The notes under the pieces are model-generated. The model was not told the DNA's origin, ran no database searches, and was given only the letters and a program-made list of their open reading frames with translations. Shown here piece after piece: positions 41,080 to 43,574 of a DNA stretch of 43,574 bases. Made by a program: the position numbers and the translations under genes. Source of the DNA: Flavobacteriaceae bacterium (GTDB taxonomy: Bacteria; Bacteroidota; Bacteroidia; Flavobacteriales; Flavobacteriaceae); assembly GCA_013001965.1 (NCBI GenBank), contig JABDLA010000096.1, positions 1 to 43,574 on the forward strand, read 5' to 3'. The first letter of the stretch is position 1, and each line of letters begins with the position of its first letter.

Positions 41080-43574
41080 ATGTTTATGAACAATTTTACC
41101 AAAAGTAATGGTAAAGCCTACTGGCAATCTATTACGAATTTGACATGTTGTATCAGAAAACTTAGCGGGAATTTAAAAGGTAGCACGACGAGCTTATTGC
41201 TTGTTATGCTTTTTTTATTTTCTGTGAGTTCTTTGAATGCACAAATTTCAAAAGATCAACAACAAAGGAGTTCTGATCTAAACCTCTGTTTAGAAGATAT
41301 TCCTGCACCTTTTAATGAGGCAGACGTTGCTGATCTTTATGATTTTTTATGTGATCCTGGTGATGAAGCAATCGCTGTTCTTCAGGATTTTGTGATTACA
41401 GGACAAGATGGCACCGGAGAAGGTACCGATTGCTCCTGGGCAGTTACTTATACTTATGATATCTATTGTAAGGAAGTTTCTGGTGATCCAATCGATAAGT
41501 TCATCATCGATTATGATGGTGGCGACACTGAAGCTCCTCAATTAGAGGGCAATTTACCAACAGGAGATTCTGGCCTTAACTTGTGTTACAATGAAATTCC
41601 GGCAGGACCAACTGAGGCAGAAATAGCTGCTCTTTATTCAGACAACTGCGGAAACGTAAATGTTACTAAGTCGGGTGAGCCAACTGGTAATGATTGCGAA
41701 TGGTCGGTTACTTATCTCTACCAAATTGTAGATGATTGCGATAATTCGGCAGCTGATGTTGAGATCACTTATAGTGGTGGAGACGACGAAGCTCCTGAAT
41801 TAGGGAAAGATGCTGTAGTTCCAACCGGTGAAACAGGATTAAATGTTTGCTATGCTGACCATCCTGTAGGGCCAACTGAGGCTGAAATTGCTGCATTATA
41901 TACCGATAATTGCGGTAATATAAACGTAACAAAGACATCTAATTTTAAAGGTGATGATTGCGGATGGAAAGGTGAAGTCATGTATGTTATCGAAGATGAC
42001 TGCGGAAACCAGGCCGAATCAATCATTTTATTTTATAACGGAGCCGATACAGAAGATCCTGTACTGGATTCCTTCCCAGATGATTTCGAAGTTTCATGTA
42101 TTGATGTGATCCCTTCGGCTGAATCTATAACATTTACTGACAACTGTACTGAAGGCAAGAACAAAGCCTCTTCTTCTGATGATACATCAGGATTAGGAAT
42201 CGCTTGTGAAGGTGGTATTGTGATCAGAACGTGGACTGCTACAGACGACTGTGGTAATTCTTCTTCTCACAGTATTACGATTACTGTTCTTCCTGCACCT
42301 CCTGCAGAATTTGAAGATCCGGCTGGATATTCAATAGATTGTTCGGAAGTTGCGAATCACGTACCGCTTCCATTAGGATATTCTAATGGCGCCCTAGGTG
42401 CTTGCCTTATTGAAGGTGAAGCTCCTGGAACAGCTCAATCTTTCGAAGGTAGCTGTGGTCAGTTTGAAGTAGACTATGAATTTACAGATGAATGTGGTCG
42501 TACAATTATGGCAAAACGCATTGTTACTGTAACAGATACGACACCTCCGGTTATCGAGCCTGGTGCATCTGACCTTGTGGTTGAATGTGATGGAGCCGGT
42601 AACGCTACTGAATTAGCCGATTGGTTAGCCAGTAATGGTGGTGCCAGTGCAACTGATGATTGTGGAAATGTCACCTGGTCAAATGATGCCGGTGCACTTT
42701 CTGATGAATGTGGAGCAACTGGTTCTGTTACTGTAGAATTTACTGCAACTGATGATTGTGGTAATGAAGCTAAAACAACTGCTACATTCACGATTAGAGA
42801 TATTACACCTCCAACCATTGATACGCCGGCATCCGACCTTACGGTTGAATGTGATGGTCAGGGTAACCAAGCCGATTATGAAGGTTGGTTAGCTAATTAT
42901 GGTGGCGCTTCTGCAAGTGATATTTGTGGAGATGTTTCATGGGGTGCTCAAGTTATTGATGGAGCAGAAAACTGTGGTAATACAGGCTACTATATCGTAC
43001 GATTTACAGCAACAGATGAGTGTGGCAATTCTGATTATACAGATGCTAAATTCGAGATCATCGATACAACACCTCCAACAATCGATCCGGGTGCTTCCGA
43101 TTTGACTGTTGAGTGTGATGGCGAAGGAAACCTGGCAGAATTACAAGCCTGGTTAGATTCAAATGGTGGTGCTTCTGCAACCGACGTTTGTAACGATGTA
43201 AGCTGGACTAATGATTTCTCTGGTCTTTCTGACGATTGTGGATATACAGGTACAGCGACAGTAATATTTACTGCAACTGATTCTTGTGATAACAAAGCTG
43301 AAACTTCAGCGACATTTACAATTGTAGATACACTTAGCCCGCCAATTACAACTGAAGCGCAAGATGCTTCTGCTGAATGTGATGGACAAGGTAATCAAGC
43401 CGAATATCAAGCATGGTTAGCTAATAACGGTGGAGCAATAGCTCATGATATTTGCAGTGATATAAGCTGGTCATACGTAGAAGGACCCTTTGTTCCCGCT
43501 TGTGGATTAACAGGTTCTTATACTGTTTTGTTTACAGTAACTGACGATTGTGGATTGAGTTCTTCAACAGAAGC
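41080..43574 (+). CDS. Second giant secreted Cys-rich HYR-like repeat adhesin (3' end outside window)
   Basis: From the ATG at 41080 (alternative in-frame ATG at 41086) the frame stays open to the window edge, 831 codons, and is missing from the ORF track. A long N-terminal region precedes the signal segment SLLLVMLFLFSVSSLNAQ (about 39-56). Three related modules with LNxCxxxIPxGPTEAEIAALY follow, then a spacer, then four 88-residue repeats with TPPTIDPGASDLTVECDGxGN, AWLxxNGGASATDxC and FTATDDCGN. Each repeat keeps four or more cysteines, so disulfide-linked beta-sandwich (HYR-like) domains are likely. It is related to the C-terminal repeats of the first adhesin. Export by Sec and the type IX system is expected but not visible. 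Confidence 0.88.
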   Translation, partial: MFMNNFTKSNGKAYWQSITNLTCCIRKLSGNLKGSTTSLLLVMLFLFSVSSLNAQISKDQQQRSSDLNLCLEDIPAPFNEADVADLYDFLCDPGDEAIAVLQDFVITGQDGTGEGTDCSWAVTYTYDIYCKEVSGDPIDKFIIDYDGGDTEAPQLEGNLPTGDSGLNLCYNEIPAGPTEAEIAALYSDNCGNVNVTKSGEPTGNDCEWSVTYLYQIVDDCDNSAADVEITYSGGDDEAPELGKDAVVPTGETGLNVCYADHPVGPTEAEIAALYTDNCGNINVTKTSNFKGDDCGWKGEVMYVIEDDCGNQAESIILFYNGADTEDPVLDSFPDDFEVSCIDVIPSAESITFTDNCTEGKNKASSSDDTSGLGIACEGGIVIRTWTATDDCGNSSSHSITITVLPAPPAEFEDPAGYSIDCSEVANHVPLPLGYSNGALGACLIEGEAPGTAQSFEGSCGQFEVDYEFTDECGRTIMAKRIVTVTDTTPPVIEPGASDLVVECDGAGNATELADWLASNGGASATDDCGNVTWSNDAGALSDECGATGSVTVEFTATDDCGNEAKTTATFTIRDITPPTIDTPASDLTVECDGQGNQADYEGWLANYGGASASDICGDVSWGAQVIDGAENCGNTGYYIVRFTATDECGNSDYTDAKFEIIDTTPPTIDPGASDLTVECDGEGNLAELQAWLDSNGGASATDVCNDVSWTNDFSGLSDDCGYTGTATVIFTATDSCDNKAETSATFTIVDTLSPPITTEAQDASAECDGQGNQAEYQAWLANNGGAIAHDICSDISWSYVEGPFVPACGLTGSYTVLFTVTDDCGLSSSTE
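42580..43574 (+). repeat. 264-bp tandem repeats in the second adhesin
   Basis: The motif VECDG or AECDG is encoded at 42580, 42844, 43108 and 43372, exactly 264 bp (88 residues) apart each time. The same 264-bp step separates two upstream modules (41575 and 41839). The array continues past the window end. Confidence 0.9.

Noticed and set aside
1-43574. Mobile elements, prophage, CRISPR arrays, tRNA or toxin-antitoxin genes
   Set aside because: I looked for transposases, integrases, terminal repeats, regularly spaced short repeats and tRNA cloverleaf motifs and found none; the only tandem repeats are inside the two adhesin genes.

Overview
The window looks like a chromosomal segment of a low-GC Bacteroidota, most likely a Flavobacteriaceae member. 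The signs are SprB-type adhesin repeats, the DUF3822-rsmD and DUF3052 genes, a fused thrA, a CMP-Kdo synthetase, and promoters that fit the Bacteroidota -7 element TAnnTTTG. I see no phage, insertion sequence, CRISPR array or tRNA. It is mostly housekeeping DNA, bracketed by two very large secreted adhesin genes that point outward and run off both ends.

Layout. 1-6404 (-): a small secreted protein followed by a giant adhesin missed by the ORF track (signal peptide, VWA domain, four SprB-like repeats, six Ig/cadherin-like repeats arranged ABCABC, then Cys-rich HYR-like repeats). 6405-6942: a regulatory intergenic region. 6943-10387 (+): the polyphosphate operon sixA-ppk-ppx. 10388-12725 (-): miaE and dnaX. 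12826-13135 (+): RNase P RNA with a clear promoter and terminator. 13217-14539 (-): two exported proteins. 14757-16835 (-): rsmD, DUF3822 and a membrane protein. 16988-18975 (+): a RecD-like helicase and DUF4126. 19020-22738 (+): an envelope-sugar operon with kdsB, a HAD phosphatase, a CAT-like acyltransferase, a KdnB-like Kdo 8-oxidase and a PlsC-like acyltransferase. 22740-23758 (-): an AhpD-like protein and DUF3052. 23821-23970 (+): a perfect sigma-54 promoter, a 30-codon ORF and a hairpin terminator. 23974-29524 (-): an exported protein, a TPR protein, yebC, a pterin dehydratase, an SDR and gcvT. 29657-31144 (+): a secreted aminopeptidase P. 31141-36001 (-): thrABC preceded by a Thr-rich leader peptide. 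36066-37634 (+): NAD(P)HX repair enzyme. 37686-39041 (-): a TlpA-like lipoprotein. 39169-40680 (+): hutH. 41080-end (+): the second giant adhesin, with an exact 264-bp repeat period.

The observations I consider most worth testing are the sigma-54-driven small transcript at 23821-23970; the threonine leader peptide at 35906-36001 with its face-to-face promoter pair; the KdsB/KdnB operon, which predicts 8-modified Kdo in the LPS core; and the higher-order repeat structure of the two adhesins. Several ORF-track starts are TTG or GTG and were moved to better ATGs (6398, 12725, 21111, 35825, 39041). All functional calls are from reading the sequence and remembered family knowledge; no search was run.
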